From assembly GCA_947499715.1 (NCBI GenBank), contig CANMPL010000011.1, forward strand, positions 1-57,780: a DNA stretch of 57,780 nucleotides, in the 5' to 3' direction. Positions 35,004 to 45,248 of the stretch are shown here, one piece after another (the stretch's first letter is position 1; every line of letters begins with the position of its first letter). Position numbers and translations under genes: made by a program. The stretch is from an uncultured Paracoccaceae bacterium (GTDB lineage: Bacteria; Pseudomonadota; Alphaproteobacteria; Rhodobacterales; Rhodobacteraceae). The notes under the pieces were generated by a model that saw nothing but the letters and a program-made list of their open reading frames with translations, searched no databases and was not told the DNA's origin.

Positions 35004-36179
35004 CTATAGCCCGGCTTCTTGTGCGATCTGGCGTTTTGACTTCCGTTCCCGCTCTGTCGCTGATTTGAGCTGTCCGCAGGCGGCCATGATATCTTCGCCG
35101 CGCGGTTTGCGCACAGGAGAGGCATAGCCCGCCTGATAGATGATCTCTGCAAAGGCGCGGATGCGGTTGTTTGATGACCGTTTGTAGGGCGCGCCGGGCC
35201 ATTCGTTGAACGGGATCAGGTTGATCTTGGCCGGGATGCCTTCGATCAGTTTGATTAGTCGGTGCGCGTCTGCGTCGCTATCGTTCACGCCATCGAGCAT
35301 CACGTATTCGAATGTGATCCGCTCTGAGTTGCTGACGCGTGGATAGTTGCGCAGCGCCTCGATCAGCACCTCAAGGTTCCAGCGCTTGTTGATCGGGACC
35401 AGCACGTCGCGCACTTCGTCCGTTGTGGCGTGAAAGGAAATCGCCAATTGGCAGCCGATCTCTTCTGCGGTGCGGGCAATCTCTGGCACCACACCAGAGG
35501 TCGACAGCGTAATCCTGCGCCGTGACAGTTGAATGCCATGCGGGTCCATCGCGATCTTCATCGCGTCGCGCACGTTTTCAAAATTATATAGCGGCTCTCC
35601 CATCCCCATCAGCACGATGTTGGACAAAAGCCGGGTTTCATCCTTTTTGTCACCCGGCACGGGCCATTCACCCAGATCGTCGCGCGCCACCATGATCTGC
35701 CCGACAATTTCCGAGGTGGTCAGGTTGCGCACCAGCTTTTGCGTGCCGGTGTGGCAGAACGTGCAGGTCAGGGTGCAGCCGACCTGAGAGGAAATGCAAA
35801 GGGTGCCGCGATCCTCTTCGGGGATATAGACCACTTCAACTTCGTGGCCGCCCGCGATCCGCACCAGATATTTCCGGGTGCCGTCTGTTGAAACCTGTCG
35901 TGTCACCACTTCGGGCAGGGCAATCACAAAGGTTTCCGCCAGCATGGTGCGATAGTCTTTTGACAGGTTTGTCATCGCATCAAAATCGCGCACGCCCCAG
36001 TGATAGACCCATTGCCATAGCTGGCCCATGCGCATCTTGGCCTGTTTCTCAGGCGTGCCCGCTTCAATCAGCGCCGCCCGCATCTGGTCCTGGGTCATGC
36101 CCACAAGATTAGGCTTACCCTCTGGCAGCTTGCGCGGGATCGTATGCACGTCTTGTGTAATGGGGGCCTTGGCCGTCAT
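35004..36179 (-). CDS. rlmN: 23S rRNA/tRNA adenine-C2 methyltransferase
   Basis: 391 residues from [17 protein letters not shown]. The radical-SAM cluster ligands Cys135, Cys139 and Cys142 lie in [14 protein letters not shown], and the second catalytic Cys is in the late [21 protein letters not shown] is present in the middle. It methylates A2503 of 23S rRNA and A37 of some tRNAs using two SAM molecules and an mRNA-independent [4Fe-4S] cluster. The next gene upstream lies beyond an inverted copy of the intergenic repeat. Confidence 0.97.
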   Translation of the reverse strand: MTAKAPITQDVHTIPRKLPEGKPNLVGMTQDQMRAALIEAGTPEKQAKMRMGQLWQWVYHWGVRDFDAMTNLSKDYRTMLAETFVIALPEVVTRQVSTDGTRKYLVRIAGGHEVEVVYIPEEDRGTLCISSQVGCTLTCTFCHTGTQKLVRNLTTSEIVGQIMVARDDLGEWPVPGDKKDETRLLSNIVLMGMGEPLYNFENVRDAMKIAMDPHGIQLSRRRITLSTSGVVPEIARTAEEIGCQLAISFHATTDEVRDVLVPINKRWNLEVLIEALRNYPRVSNSERITFEYVMLDGVNDSDADAHRLIKLIEGIPAKINLIPFNEWPGAPYKRSSNNRIRAFAEIIYQAGYASPVRKPRGEDIMAACGQLKSATERERKSKRQIAQEAGL

Positions 36180-36252
36180 CGGATCACCTACAGGTCTGGA
36201 TAGCGCCCCATATAAGCCAAAAGGGGCGGTTTCCAATGGAAAACCGCCCCGT

Positions 36253-36286
36253 CTTTCTTTTGAACCTAAATATGCCCGCCGGAGGC
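36253..36286 (-). repeat. Intergenic repeat, copy 4 (inverted)
   Basis: On the minus strand it reads GCCTCCGGCGGGCATATTTA followed by GGTTCAAAAGAAAG. It lies between the IalB-like stop and rlmN, in the opposite orientation to copies 1, 2 and 5. Confidence 0.8.
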
Positions 36287-36298
36287 GATCCTGCGGGA

Positions 36299-36817
36299 TC
36301 AGCCTGCGCAGCGCTTTGCGGCTTCCTCGACGGCGGCGGTAAAGCCAAGCAGGCTGAACTTGTCCGTGGTCACGGTGCCCCTGCCAGAGCGGGCCACGAC
36401 GGTGGCATCTGCGCCGCGCTTCATTGCTGCCACGATCTTGGCGTCATCTTCGGGCGTTGCGGGCCAGGCCCATTCGCCTTCGGTGAACATCTGGAACTCA
36501 GTGCCTGCGATTGTCAGGGCCGCAGTGGATCCGCTGGCAAAGGGATAGCCGCCGGTAAAGGCCACCTGACCCTGCACCGAGGCACCGGGCCGATAGAAGA
36601 CAAACAGCAAGATATCGCCGCGGCGCGCCTGCACGACCTGACCGTCACGGCGGTTCACAGTTTCCTTGGGGGCAGAGACGCCCCAGCATTCAGTCGGGTT
36701 ATCCTCGACAAAAACGCTCCAATCGGTGTTCGCGTCCACGCGGTTATCAGACGTTTCCTGTGCGCTTAGCGCACCGGCAGCGGTAAGAGCCATGGCCACA
36801 CCAATTACACGCGACAT
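36299..36817 (-). CDS. Invasion-associated locus B (IalB) family secreted protein
   Basis: 172 residues from [20 protein letters not shown]; the AGGA upstream favours this ATG over one four codons earlier. The signal peptide is about 1-19. The mature part shows the IalB pattern: [18 protein letters not shown], then [21 protein letters not shown] and a C-terminal Cys (RCAG) that probably pairs with the Cys of TECWG. Such proteins are periplasmic or outer-membrane associated; their molecular role is unsettled. It diverges from the asparaginase gene across 199 bases. Confidence 0.85.
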   Translation of the reverse strand: MSRVIGVAMALTAAGALSAQETSDNRVDANTDWSVFVEDNPTECWGVSAPKETVNRRDGQVVQARRGDILLFVFYRPGASVQGQVAFTGGYPFASGSTAALTIAGTEFQMFTEGEWAWPATPEDDAKIVAAMKRGADATVVARSGRGTVTTDKFSLLGFTAAVEEAAKRCAG

Positions 36818-37016
36818 TTTCAAAATCATTCCTAACAGCCTCCAAGCTGTGCTTGCCTCTGGGTCCACCTGTTCAGCGATGGTACATCTAACGGCACCTT
36901 TTCGGCTGGCAGGTTGTCTTTCAACTCGATAGCCATGACCGTAGCAAAAAACCGCCCAATTGGGAAAGCCCCTATCGGGCACAAACCCGTGTGGTCAAAG
37001 CGAAAGAAGGGTCAAG

Positions 37017-38012
37017 ATGAGCAATCCGGTTGATCTGGTAGAGGTCTGGCGTGGCGATCTTTTGGAATCGGTGCATCAGGGTCATGCCGTGGTCTGTGAT
37101 GATACAGGCCAGATTGTGCAGGCCTGGGGCGATCCATCGGCGGTGATTTATCCCCGCTCGTCCTGCAAGATGCTGCAGGCGCTGCCCCTGATTGAAAGTG
37201 GTGCCGCCCATGCGTTTGGGTTGACGTCAGAACATTTTGCCTTGGCCTGCGCGTCGCATGAGGGGGCGGCAATTCACACGGACCGAGTGACCGCGTGGCT
37301 CAAGCATATCGGGTTGGGTGAGGACGATCTGCGATGCGGGCCGCAAATGCCCGATGACCGACCCGCCCGCAAGGCATTGATCAAAACCGATGCCTCACCT
37401 TGTCAGATCCACAATAATTGTTCTGGCAAACACACCGGATTTCTGACCCTGAACAAACACCTCAGCGGTGCTGCGGATTACGATGGGATCGATCATCCGG
37501 TGCAGGTTGCGGTCAAATCCGCCTTTGAAGAAGTGACCCAGGAAAACAGCGCCCATTGGGCGCGCGATGGCTGTTCGGCCCCCAATCACACCAGCTCAGT
37601 GCACGGGCTCGCCCGCGCCATGGCCTTTTTCGCCAGCGCATCCGAACGCAATGATACCCGTTCTGCGGCTGCCGCAACGCTGTTTGACGCGATGGTCGCA
37701 CATCCTGATCTGGTTGCGGGCGATCGACGCGCCTGCACCGAGCTGATGCAGGCCATGGAAGGTCGCGTGGCGATCAAGACTGGCGCCGAAGGTGTGTTTG
37801 TGGCGATTATTCCTGAAAAGAAACTGGGCGTGGCGCTGAAAATCACCGATGGGGCAACGCGGGCATCCAATGCCGCCATTGCCGCGCTGTTGGTGCAGTT
37901 GGGCGTGTTGGACGCGGCACACCCCGCCGCCAAGCGCCACATGACCCCGCCCATATTGAACCGGCGCGGATTTGAAACCGGCGTTTTGCGCCCCGCCGCC
38001 GCCCTGACATAA
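37017..38012 (+). CDS. Asparaginase (AnsA/type II family PF06089)
   Basis: 331 residues from MSNPVDLVEVWRGDLLESVHQG, with AAGGG before the ATG. NCSGKHTGFL near residue 138 and SYPRSSCKMLQALPLIESG-type sequence (YPRSSCKMLQALPL, about 43-56) are hallmarks of the Rhizobium etli-type asparaginase, unrelated to E. coli AnsA/AnsB. It hydrolyses asparagine to aspartate and ammonia in the cytoplasm, as no signal peptide is present. Followed ten bases later by xthA. Confidence 0.93.
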   Translation: MSNPVDLVEVWRGDLLESVHQGHAVVCDDTGQIVQAWGDPSAVIYPRSSCKMLQALPLIESGAAHAFGLTSEHFALACASHEGAAIHTDRVTAWLKHIGLGEDDLRCGPQMPDDRPARKALIKTDASPCQIHNNCSGKHTGFLTLNKHLSGAADYDGIDHPVQVAVKSAFEEVTQENSAHWARDGCSAPNHTSSVHGLARAMAFFASASERNDTRSAAAATLFDAMVAHPDLVAGDRRACTELMQAMEGRVAIKTGAEGVFVAIIPEKKLGVALKITDGATRASNAAIAALLVQLGVLDAAHPAAKRHMTPPILNRRGFETGVLRPAAALT

Positions 38013-38022
38013 AGGAAATCTG

Positions 38023-38811
38023 ATGCCATTTACCCTTGCGACCTGGAATATCAACTCTGTCCGTTTGCGCGAAAATCTGGTGGCGCAGTTGATGCGGGAC
38101 GAGGCCCCAGATGTGCTGTGCTTGCAAGAGTGCAAAAGCCCGGTTGAGAAGATCCCGATGGAGCAGTTTCAAAGCCTTGGCTACGGTCATTTTGTCGGGC
38201 GCGGGCAAAAAGGCTATAACGGTGTGGGGATCTTTTCCAAGCTGCCCATCACGGAAGCGGGTGCCGAGGATTATGCGGGCCTTGGTCATGCACGCCATAT
38301 CGCGGGACGTCTTGAAAATGGCGTGACGATCCACAATTTCTACGTGCCTGCGGGCGGGGATAAACCGGATCGCGAGATCAACGAGAAATTTGGCCAGAAG
38401 CTGGATTACCTGACCCAGATGCGGGACGCATTTCATGCGGATGCGCCAAAGAAATCTATTTTGGTCGGGGATCTGAACATCGCGCCACGCGAAGATGATG
38501 TCTGGGATCACAAGAAGCTGTTGAAGGTCGTCAGCCACACACCCATCGAGGTGGAGCATCTCGCACAGGTGCAGGATGCGGGTGATTGGGTGGATGTGAC
38601 CCGCGCAGATATCCCCGAGGGCCCGTTATTTAGCTGGTGGTCATATCGGTCGCCCGATTGGGACGCCGCCGACAAGGGACGCAGGCTGGATCACGTCTGG
38701 GCGACGTCTGATATCGCGTCCGCCGCCCATTCCAGCAAGGTTTTGCGCCATGTGCGGGGGTGGGAACAGCCCAGCGATCATGCGCCTGTATTTGCGACCT
38801 TTGATGTGTGA
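38023..38811 (+). CDS. xthA: Exodeoxyribonuclease III
   Basis: 262 residues. Motifs of the AP-endonuclease/Mg-dependent family: TWNINSVRLR (Asn11), LQECK (Glu36), VGDLNIAPRE and the C-terminal SDHAPVFATF. It incises abasic sites and degrades 3' ends in base-excision repair. AAAGGAAA precedes the ATG. Its 3' flank is an intergenic repeat shared with the convergent GDSL hydrolase gene. Confidence 0.97.
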   Translation: MPFTLATWNINSVRLRENLVAQLMRDEAPDVLCLQECKSPVEKIPMEQFQSLGYGHFVGRGQKGYNGVGIFSKLPITEAGAEDYAGLGHARHIAGRLENGVTIHNFYVPAGGDKPDREINEKFGQKLDYLTQMRDAFHADAPKKSILVGDLNIAPREDDVWDHKKLLKVVSHTPIEVEHLAQVQDAGDWVDVTRADIPEGPLFSWWSYRSPDWDAADKGRRLDHVWATSDIASAAHSSKVLRHVRGWEQPSDHAPVFATFDV

Positions 38812-38825
38812 CGCGCTGGCCGGAT

Positions 38826-38859
38826 GCCTCCGGCGGGCATATTTTCATTCAAAAGAAAG
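38826..38859 (+). repeat. Intergenic repeat, copy 5, running into a coding end
   Basis: GCCTCCGGCGGGCATATTTT followed by CATTCAAAAGAAAG. The second half runs into the 3' end of the minus-strand GDSL gene and encodes its last residues, LSFE and stop. Confidence 0.8.
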
Positions 38860-39480
38860 AAGATGCGCGGCCACGGCCTGACCCAGTTTCACCTGACTTT
38901 CGGGGGCAAAGTGGACGCCGTCGATGTCGCTGACGGCGATATGCTGGCCTGCATCAAGAAACGCGATGCCGCGGGTCCGGGCAAGATGGGTGTATAGGGC
39001 GGGCAGCATCGCCGCTTTGGCAGCGCCACCGTGAAATTCCGCGCGGAGCAGGCCGTTTTCCGTGACAGCGGGCGGACAGATCAGCAGGATTTGAAAGCCG
39101 CCGTGCCGGGTCTGATATTCTTCTGACTGGGCGATTGCGATCAAGCCCGCAACACCGGCGACAAGCCTCTGCGGGGTCAGACCGAAGTGGGCCTTGAGGT
39201 CGTTGGTGCCCAACATGATGGTGAGCAGGTCAATCGGACCGTGGCTTTGCAGTGCGATGCGCAGCCCAAGCTGCCCGTTCATGTGTGGCCCCATCAGGGG
39301 ATCGGTAAAGGGGCCAGCGGTGCGACCCGGCAGGCCTTCTTCGATCAGGGTGCAGCCGCAGGCGCGCTGCATCACGCAGGGCCAGCGGGTTGTTGCATCA
39401 AACCGTGCATGCTCGCCGTGTGCGGTCATCGGGGGCGTGCCATAGGTGTTGCTATCGCCGAAAGTCAGGATCGTTGTCAT
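38845..39480 (-). CDS. SGNH/GDSL-family hydrolase
   Basis: 211 residues. Block I FGDSNTYG (Ser9), block III LGTNDLK (Asn about 93) and block V DGVHFAPE (Asp, His) give the full SGNH catalytic set. It is most like cytoplasmic arylesterases of the TesA-like type; there is no signal peptide. The last four residues and the stop are contributed by an intergenic repeat, so the C-terminus is variable in evolution. It diverges from the thioredoxin-TPR gene across 97 bases. Confidence 0.92.
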   Translation of the reverse strand: MTTILTFGDSNTYGTPPMTAHGEHARFDATTRWPCVMQRACGCTLIEEGLPGRTAGPFTDPLMGPHMNGQLGLRIALQSHGPIDLLTIMLGTNDLKAHFGLTPQRLVAGVAGLIAIAQSEEYQTRHGGFQILLICPPAVTENGLLRAEFHGGAAKAAMLPALYTHLARTRGIAFLDAGQHIAVSDIDGVHFAPESQVKLGQAVAAHLLSFE

Positions 39481-39577
39481 GGGAAAACCTTAGGCAACAC
39501 TTTTGGGCGCGGCTACCCCCTTGGACTTTGGCCGCTTTGCGCACATATAGGGGCCGACACCGAATTTGGAGGCTGAC

Positions 39578-40486
39578 ATGCTGGAATTGGGCCAAACCCA
39601 AGCCCCTGCGGGCGACAACATCATCGACGGCAGTGACGACACCTTTATGCAAGACGTCATTGAGGCGTCGCAGACCGGACCGGTCATCGTGGATTTCTGG
39701 GCCACGTGGTGTGGTCCTTGCAAAACGCTGGGTCCGGCAATTGAGGCGGCGGTGAACGCAGCAGGTGGCCGGGTGAAGCTGGTCAAGATCGACGTGGACG
39801 CCAACCCCGGCTACGCGGGTCAGCTGCGGGTGCAGTCGATCCCGACGGTCTATGCGTTTCACAACGGCCAGCCGGTTGACGGCTTTCAGGGGGCGCTGCC
39901 CCCGTCGGAGGTGACCGCCTTTGTCGAGAAGATCGCCGCGCTGGCAGGCGAGCCTGACAACGGGCTTGCCGATGCAATCGAGGCCGCGGAAGCCATGTTG
40001 CAAGAAGGTGCCGCCGCAGACGCGGCAGAGACATTTGCCGCGATTTTGCAGGAAGATCCAAATAATGCGGCGTCCTATGCAGGGCTGGTCAAATCTTACC
40101 TCGCACTTGACGATATCGATCAGGCAGAGGCGATCTTGAACGGCGCACCGGCGGAGATTTCGACAGATCCGCTGCTTGAGGCTGTCGCGGCCCAAATCGC
40201 GCTGGCCCGGGAGGCCGCGAATGCAGGTCCAGTGGCAGAGCTACAAGCACAGGTCGCGGCAGAACCTGACAATCATCAAGCGCGGCTTGATCTGGCGACG
40301 GCGCTACATGGCAACGGCGATGTAGAGGCGGCGGTCAACGAATTGCTAGAGCTGTTCCGGCGGGATCGTGAATGGAATGATGGTGCCGCCAAGGCGCAGC
40401 TGTTCAAGGTCTTTGAAGCGCTGGATGCCAAGGATCCGATCGCGCTGAACGGACGTCGCAAATTGTCGTCGATGATATTTGCCTGA
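39578..40486 (+). CDS. Thioredoxin domain protein with TPR-like repeats (YbbN/CnoX type)
   Basis: 302 residues from MLELGQTQAP, with GGAGG before the ATG. The thioredoxin domain (about 14-120) keeps Cys45 and Cys48 in WATWCGPCK. TPR-like helices fill about 125-302. This is the CnoX/YbbN layout, a chaperedoxin linked to GroEL/DnaK. The alphaproteobacterial form with WCGPC may be redox active. It is followed 26 bases later by a Lon-N domain protein. Confidence 0.93.
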   Translation: MLELGQTQAPAGDNIIDGSDDTFMQDVIEASQTGPVIVDFWATWCGPCKTLGPAIEAAVNAAGGRVKLVKIDVDANPGYAGQLRVQSIPTVYAFHNGQPVDGFQGALPPSEVTAFVEKIAALAGEPDNGLADAIEAAEAMLQEGAAADAAETFAAILQEDPNNAASYAGLVKSYLALDDIDQAEAILNGAPAEISTDPLLEAVAAQIALAREAANAGPVAELQAQVAAEPDNHQARLDLATALHGNGDVEAAVNELLELFRRDREWNDGAAKAQLFKVFEALDAKDPIALNGRRKLSSMIFA

Positions 40487-40512
40487 TGCGGCGCGCGGGC
40501 TAACTCAGTTTT

Positions 40513-41151
40513 ATGACACCAAAAGATCTGCCCGACACGATCCCAATCTTCCCGCTGCCCGGCGCGCTTTTGTTGCCGCGGGCGCGGTTGCCGTTGCATA
40601 TCTTTGAGCCGCGCTATCTTGCGATGCTGGATGACGCGCTGAAGACGTCAACGCGGTTGATCGGCATGGTGCAGCCCTATGATGCGCCCGGCGAAGACGG
40701 GAAACTGCACAGCATCGGTTGCGCGGGACGGGTGACGGCCTTTTCCGAGACGGAAGATGGCCGCTATATGCTGACCCTCTCGGGTGTTTCGCGGTTTCGG
40801 GTCCAATCTGAGGTTGAGGGGTTTACCCCCTATCGCCGCTGCAATGTCGATTGGTCCGGGTTTGAACGCGACAAAGGCCCGGTTGAACGGGACACCGATT
40901 TTCAGCGCGACAAGTTCATGGATCTTTTGGGCCGGTTTTTTGACGATCAGGGCCTCAAGACCGATTGGGAATCGCTTGGCGAAGCTGAGGACGAGTTATT
41001 GATCAATTCGCTGTCGATGCTTTGCCCGTTTGAGCCTGAAGACAAGCAGGCCCTGCTTGAGGCGCCATCGCTGGCCACGCGCCGGGAAACGCTGGTCACT
41101 TTGATCGAATTCGCGCTAAGACGCGGTGACGCAGACGAGGTGATGCAATGA
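40513..41151 (+). CDS. Lon N-terminal (substrate-binding) domain protein
   Basis: 212 residues with only the Lon_N fold: [24 protein letters not shown] at residues 9-32 (split here as [11 protein letters not shown] and [10 protein letters not shown]), followed by a helical part, and no ATPase or protease domain. The role of stand-alone Lon-N proteins is not known; they may bind unfolded peptides. It is coupled to the Trm112-like gene by an ATGA overlap. Confidence 0.9.
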   Translation: MTPKDLPDTIPIFPLPGALLLPRARLPLHIFEPRYLAMLDDALKTSTRLIGMVQPYDAPGEDGKLHSIGCAGRVTAFSETEDGRYMLTLSGVSRFRVQSEVEGFTPYRRCNVDWSGFERDKGPVERDTDFQRDKFMDLLGRFFDDQGLKTDWESLGEAEDELLINSLSMLCPFEPEDKQALLEAPSLATRRETLVTLIEFALRRGDADEVMQ

Positions 41152-41324
41152 GCAACGCATTTGATCCCAAGATGGTAGAGGCATTGGTGTGCCCCCAGAC
41201 CCAAGCGACCTTACGCTATGACGCGGAACGGCAGGAACTGGTGTCAAAACAGGCCGGGCTGGCGTTTCCAATTCGTGATGGCATCCCCGTCATGCTTGTT
41301 GATGAAGCGCGGGTGCTGGACTAA
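41148..41324 (+). CDS. Trm112 family protein
   Basis: 58 residues, shorter than most gene-finder cut-offs. The sequence begins [19 protein letters not shown] and includes [18 protein letters not shown], the Trm112/YcaR zinc-ribbon-like pattern. Only one of the usual Cys pairs is present (a lone Cys15). Homologues in eukaryotes activate methyltransferases; the bacterial role is unknown. Its ATG overlaps the Lon-N stop, and its own stop shares CTAA with the convergent ubiH-like gene. Confidence 0.9.
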   Translation: MSNAFDPKMVEALVCPQTQATLRYDAERQELVSKQAGLAFPIRDGIPVMLVDEARVLD

Positions 41325-42526
41325 CGCATCAGGGCCGGAAGCGTTCCATTCAGGCCTGCGGCCTCTCTGATGAAGCGGCGGCGCAGACCGGGCATGGCAT
41401 TGACCGCACCCATTCCGATGTCACGGGCCGCGCGAATGAGCGGGTTATCGTTTGAAAACAACCGGTTGAAAGTGTCTGTCGCCAGCGCCAGCTTTGCGGC
41501 ATCCGGTCTGCGCCATGTCTGGTAGCGGTCAAGCGTCAGGGTTGTGCCGATGTCTTCTCCGCGGCGTTGCGCCTCTGACAGGACCTCGGCCAGTGCGGCC
41601 ACATCGCGCAATCCGGCGTTCAGCCCCTGACCAGCAATCGGATGGACGCCATGGGCGGCATCCCCCACAAGTGCGACGCGGTGCGCCACAAAGTGGTCCG
41701 CCAAGGTCAATCCAAGCGGGTAAGTGAAACGCGCACCGGTCAGGCTGATCTGGCCCAGAAAACTGCCAAAGGCGGGTTTGAGCGCGTCCAGAAAGGCATC
41801 GTCATCAAGGGCGGCAAGGGTTTTGGCGCGCGACGCTTCTTCTGACCAGACAATGGCGGATCGGTTGCCGGTCAAGGGCAGGATCGCCAGCGGTCCGCCG
41901 GGCATAAAGAACTGATGCGCGATGCCGCCGTGGGGTTGTTCATGTTCCACACAACAGACCAAGGCGGTCTGGTCATAGCCCCACCCCGTGCGGGTGATCC
42001 CGGCGCGTGTTGCGGTGCCAGAGCTGCGGCCATCGCATCCGATCAGCACTTTGCCGGTCACCGTTTTGCCGCTGGCAAGTGCGACCTGTGCTGTTGTGTC
42101 AGTGGATTGAGAAACGACTGTTTCGGCAGCGAGATGGGTGATCAAAGGCTCTGCCGCCATTGCATCCAGAAACGCGCGGCGCAGGTGGCGGTCTTCGATC
42201 ATATAGCCCATCGGGCCTTCTTCGATTTCAGCGTGGTCAAAGTGCATGATCCAAGGGCTTGGCCCTTCGCCCGCACGGCCATCGGTGACCTTAATTTCCA
42301 GCATCGGTTGGGCATCATCGGCAATGGCAGGCCAGATCCCAATGCTTTTGAGCAGGCGTTGCGACCCCAGTGCCAGCGCATAGGACCTGCCATCGAAATC
42401 GGGGTTCTTGCGGGTATCCAAGGGCAGCGCGTCGATGATTGTGACGCGAAATCCGGCCTGTGCCGTGGCAAGGGCCAGTGCGGGGCCGTTCAGACCGCCA
42501 CCCACGATGATGATATCCGTATCCAT
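41321..42526 (-). CDS. FAD-dependent ubiquinone hydroxylase (UbiH/UbiF family)
   Basis: 401 residues from [20 protein letters not shown]; a longer open frame exists but lacks a good site. The N-terminal FAD motif is GGGLNG. The middle block [13 protein letters not shown] is the DG motif, and [21 protein letters not shown] is the second FAD motif. It hydroxylates the ubiquinone ring; which carbon is not decidable from sequence. It diverges from an amidase gene with 82 bases between starts. Confidence 0.93.
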   Translation of the reverse strand: MDTDIIIVGGGLNGPALALATAQAGFRVTIIDALPLDTRKNPDFDGRSYALALGSQRLLKSIGIWPAIADDAQPMLEIKVTDGRAGEGPSPWIMHFDHAEIEEGPMGYMIEDRHLRRAFLDAMAAEPLITHLAAETVVSQSTDTTAQVALASGKTVTGKVLIGCDGRSSGTATRAGITRTGWGYDQTALVCCVEHEQPHGGIAHQFFMPGGPLAILPLTGNRSAIVWSEEASRAKTLAALDDDAFLDALKPAFGSFLGQISLTGARFTYPLGLTLADHFVAHRVALVGDAAHGVHPIAGQGLNAGLRDVAALAEVLSEAQRRGEDIGTTLTLDRYQTWRRPDAAKLALATDTFNRLFSNDNPLIRAARDIGMGAVNAMPGLRRRFIREAAGLNGTLPALMR

Positions 42527-42608
42527 GACCTGCAATATGGGCACGCGGACGGGATTGTCCATGCGACACGCGCCCGCTACCTTCGCGATGAACGCAAGAG
42601 GTTGAGAC

Positions 42609-43937
42609 ATGGATGATTGGCGGTGGATGACGGCGACGGCGCTGGGGCAGGGGATTGCGGCGGGGGATATCGACCCGGTCGCCCTGACAGAGGTCTATCT
42701 GGCGGCCATCGACGCGCATGAGCACCGTGACCGCATCTATGCCCGCGTAACCCATGATAGGGCGCGGGCAGAGGCGAAAGCCGCCAGTCTGCGTGCCGCT
42801 TCGGGGTTGCGCCATGGGCCGCTCGACGGGGTGCCAGTGAGTTGGAAAGACCTTTTTGATACAGCAGGCGTCGCCACGGAAGCAGGCACAAAGCTGATGG
42901 AAGGCCGAGTCCCTGGTGCAGACGCAGAGGTTTTGGCAAACGCCACAAGTGCCGGGCTGGTCTGCCTTGGCAAGACGCATTTGTCAGAGATTGCGTTTTC
43001 CGGGCTGGGCTTGAACCCGATGACCGCAACGCCGCCCTGCGTGAACGATGTAGAGGCGGTGGCGGGGGGGTCATCCTCTGGTGCGGCGGCATCGGTCGCA
43101 TTTGGTCTGGCGGCGGCGGGCATTGGGTCCGACACGGGCGGTTCTGTGCGGATCCCATCTGCGTGGAACGATATTGTGGGGTTCAAAACGACCCATGGGC
43201 GGTTAACGCTGAACGGCGTTGTCCCGCTTTGCCTGACGTTTGATACCGTTGGGCCCTTGTGTCGATCTGTCGGGGACGCAGCACTGCTGACGGCCGCAAT
43301 GGAAGGCACAAAAGCACCCGATCTGGCCCATGCCGGTCTGCAAGGCGTCCGCTTTGGCCTATTGAACACAATCGCGATGGAGGATGTGCGCGACGCACCT
43401 GCCGCCGCTTTTGCGCGCGCGCGCAAAGGGTTGGAAGATGCAGGTGCCACGGTCATCCCGTTTGATTTCCCACAAATGACCGAGGCGTTTGCCTTTGCGG
43501 GCGCGCTTTTCACCGCCGATAGCTATGCATGGTGGCGCGACAAGGTCGAAGCAGCGCCCGACAAGATGTTTCCGCAAATTCTGGAACGTGTGCGTGGCGG
43601 GCGTGATGTGAAGGCAGCCGACTACATCGCGGCATGGCATCGGCTGACGGCCATTCGCGCGGAATATATCGCGGCAACCGCGGGTTTTGATGCCGTCATC
43701 ATGCCAACTGCGCCAATGCTACCGCCCAATATCGCCCGGCTGATGACGGATGATGCCTATTACAAGGTCGAAAACCTGCTGGCCTTGCGTAACACGCGTG
43801 TGACCAACCTGATGGGCGGCGCGTCTTTGACCCTGCCGACCGGGGTTCCGTCCTGTGGCATCATGCTGAACGTCTCACCGGGGCAGGACGACCGTCTTTT
43901 GCGCCTTGGTGCGGCTGCAGAAGCCGCGCTGGCCTAA
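42609..43937 (+). CDS. Amidase signature family protein
   Basis: 442 residues. The Ser-cisSer-Lys triad is visible: Lys80 in PVSWKDLFD, the GGSSSG stretch (153-158) holding the cis-Ser, and nucleophile Ser179 in SDTGGSVRIPS. It hydrolyses amides or similar bonds; the substrate is unknown, and it is not GatA because gatB and gatC are absent. It may be cytoplasmic. The 120-base gap to the aminotransferase contains a GC hairpin (GCCGC/GCGGC). Confidence 0.93.
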   Translation: MDDWRWMTATALGQGIAAGDIDPVALTEVYLAAIDAHEHRDRIYARVTHDRARAEAKAASLRAASGLRHGPLDGVPVSWKDLFDTAGVATEAGTKLMEGRVPGADAEVLANATSAGLVCLGKTHLSEIAFSGLGLNPMTATPPCVNDVEAVAGGSSSGAAASVAFGLAAAGIGSDTGGSVRIPSAWNDIVGFKTTHGRLTLNGVVPLCLTFDTVGPLCRSVGDAALLTAAMEGTKAPDLAHAGLQGVRFGLLNTIAMEDVRDAPAAAFARARKGLEDAGATVIPFDFPQMTEAFAFAGALFTADSYAWWRDKVEAAPDKMFPQILERVRGGRDVKAADYIAAWHRLTAIRAEYIAATAGFDAVIMPTAPMLPPNIARLMTDDAYYKVENLLALRNTRVTNLMGGASLTLPTGVPSCGIMLNVSPGQDDRLLRLGAAAEAALA

Positions 43938-44057
43938 AAGACACAATTTACGCGGTGTTGGTGGCAATCGGGTCGCCTCATTCTGGACAGATGCCGCCGC
44001 TTGCGGCTAATCTGCATTCAAAGCGGGGCGAAAATGATCCCGTAAGTTGAGGCAGTT

Positions 44058-45236
44058 ATGAATTACCCTGAGCGGTTTGCGGACCTTCCGGTTGCGACGT
44101 GGCCACGTTTGCGTGGGCTGTTGGACGCTGTCCAGCCGGGTGGTGATGTCATCAACATGACCATTGGCGAACCGCAGCACGACTTTCCCGATTTCGTGGG
44201 CGAGGTGCTGGCGCAAGAGCTGACGCGCTTTAAGAAATACCCCGATAACAACGGTGAACCCGCTTTGCTGGACGCAATTGCGGGCTATCTGAACCGCCGC
44301 TATGGCGTGACGCTGGGCCATGAAAACCTGATGGTGGCCAATGGCACGCGCGAGGCGCTTTATAATGCGGCCATGGCGCTGTGCCCTGAAACCAAGAACG
44401 GCGCGCGGCCCGTGGTTTTGACCCCGAACCCGTTTTATCAGGTCTATTGCGTTGCGGCCCTGTCAGTGGGGGCAGAGCCTGTCTACGTCAACGCAACGGC
44501 GGAAACCGGCCACTTGCCGGATTTTGCCAGCACGCCTGCGGATGTGCTGGATCGCACCGCGCTGGCCTATGTGTGTAGCCCGGCAAACCCGCAAGGTGCC
44601 GTGGCCGATGTCACCTATTGGAAAACACTGATCGCACTGGCCGAAAAGCACGATTTCATCATCTTTGCCGATGAATGCTACGCAGAGGTTTATCGCGAAA
44701 CGCCTCCCCCCGGGGCGTTGGACGTGGCGAAATCTGTTGGCGCAGATCCTGAACGCATCGTGTCGTTTCATTCGCTTTCAAAGCGGTCCAACCTTGCCGG
44801 AATGCGTTCTGGCTTTGTGGCCAGCGGCCCTGAAAACACCAAACACATCAGATCATTGCGCGCCTATGCGGGCGCACCGGTGCCGGGCCCGGTGCAAGCG
44901 GTCTCTGCCCGTGCCTGGGCCGACGATGCCCATGTGGCAGCCAGCCGCGCGTTATATGCAGAGAAATTCGATGCGGCAGACGAAATCCTGGGCAATCTGC
45001 CCGGCTATCGGTCACCGCCTGCGGGGTTTTTCCTGTGGTTGCCCGTCGGCAATGGCGAGGACGCAGCGCTCAAGCTGTGGCGCGACACCGGCGTGCGCAC
45101 CTTGCCCGGCGCTTATCTAAGCCAACCAACACCAGCCGGAAACCCCGGCGAGACATATATTCGGGTGGCACTTGTCGCCCCAAAAGAAGACGTGCAGCGC
45201 GGGCTGAACCTGCTGCGTGACTGCATCAAAGACTAA
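44058..45236 (+). CDS. dapC: Aminotransferase class I/II, DapC-like
   Basis: 392 residues, fold type I. PLP-lysine is Lys242 in FHSLSKRSNLAGMRSG, the N-terminal MNYPERFADLPVATWPRLRGL and YPDNNGEPALLDAIA are typical of succinyl-diaminopimelate aminotransferases of alphaproteobacteria. It would make N-succinyl-LL-diaminopimelate from the keto form, between DapD and DapE. The same fold includes aspartate and other aminotransferases, so the substrate is a probable, not a proven, call. It is 12 bases upstream of ftsK. Confidence 0.85.
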   Translation: MNYPERFADLPVATWPRLRGLLDAVQPGGDVINMTIGEPQHDFPDFVGEVLAQELTRFKKYPDNNGEPALLDAIAGYLNRRYGVTLGHENLMVANGTREALYNAAMALCPETKNGARPVVLTPNPFYQVYCVAALSVGAEPVYVNATAETGHLPDFASTPADVLDRTALAYVCSPANPQGAVADVTYWKTLIALAEKHDFIIFADECYAEVYRETPPPGALDVAKSVGADPERIVSFHSLSKRSNLAGMRSGFVASGPENTKHIRSLRAYAGAPVPGPVQAVSARAWADDAHVAASRALYAEKFDAADEILGNLPGYRSPPAGFFLWLPVGNGEDAALKLWRDTGVRTLPGAYLSQPTPAGNPGETYIRVALVAPKEDVQRGLNLLRDCIKD

Positions 45237-45248
45237 GGGAAGAGTAGC

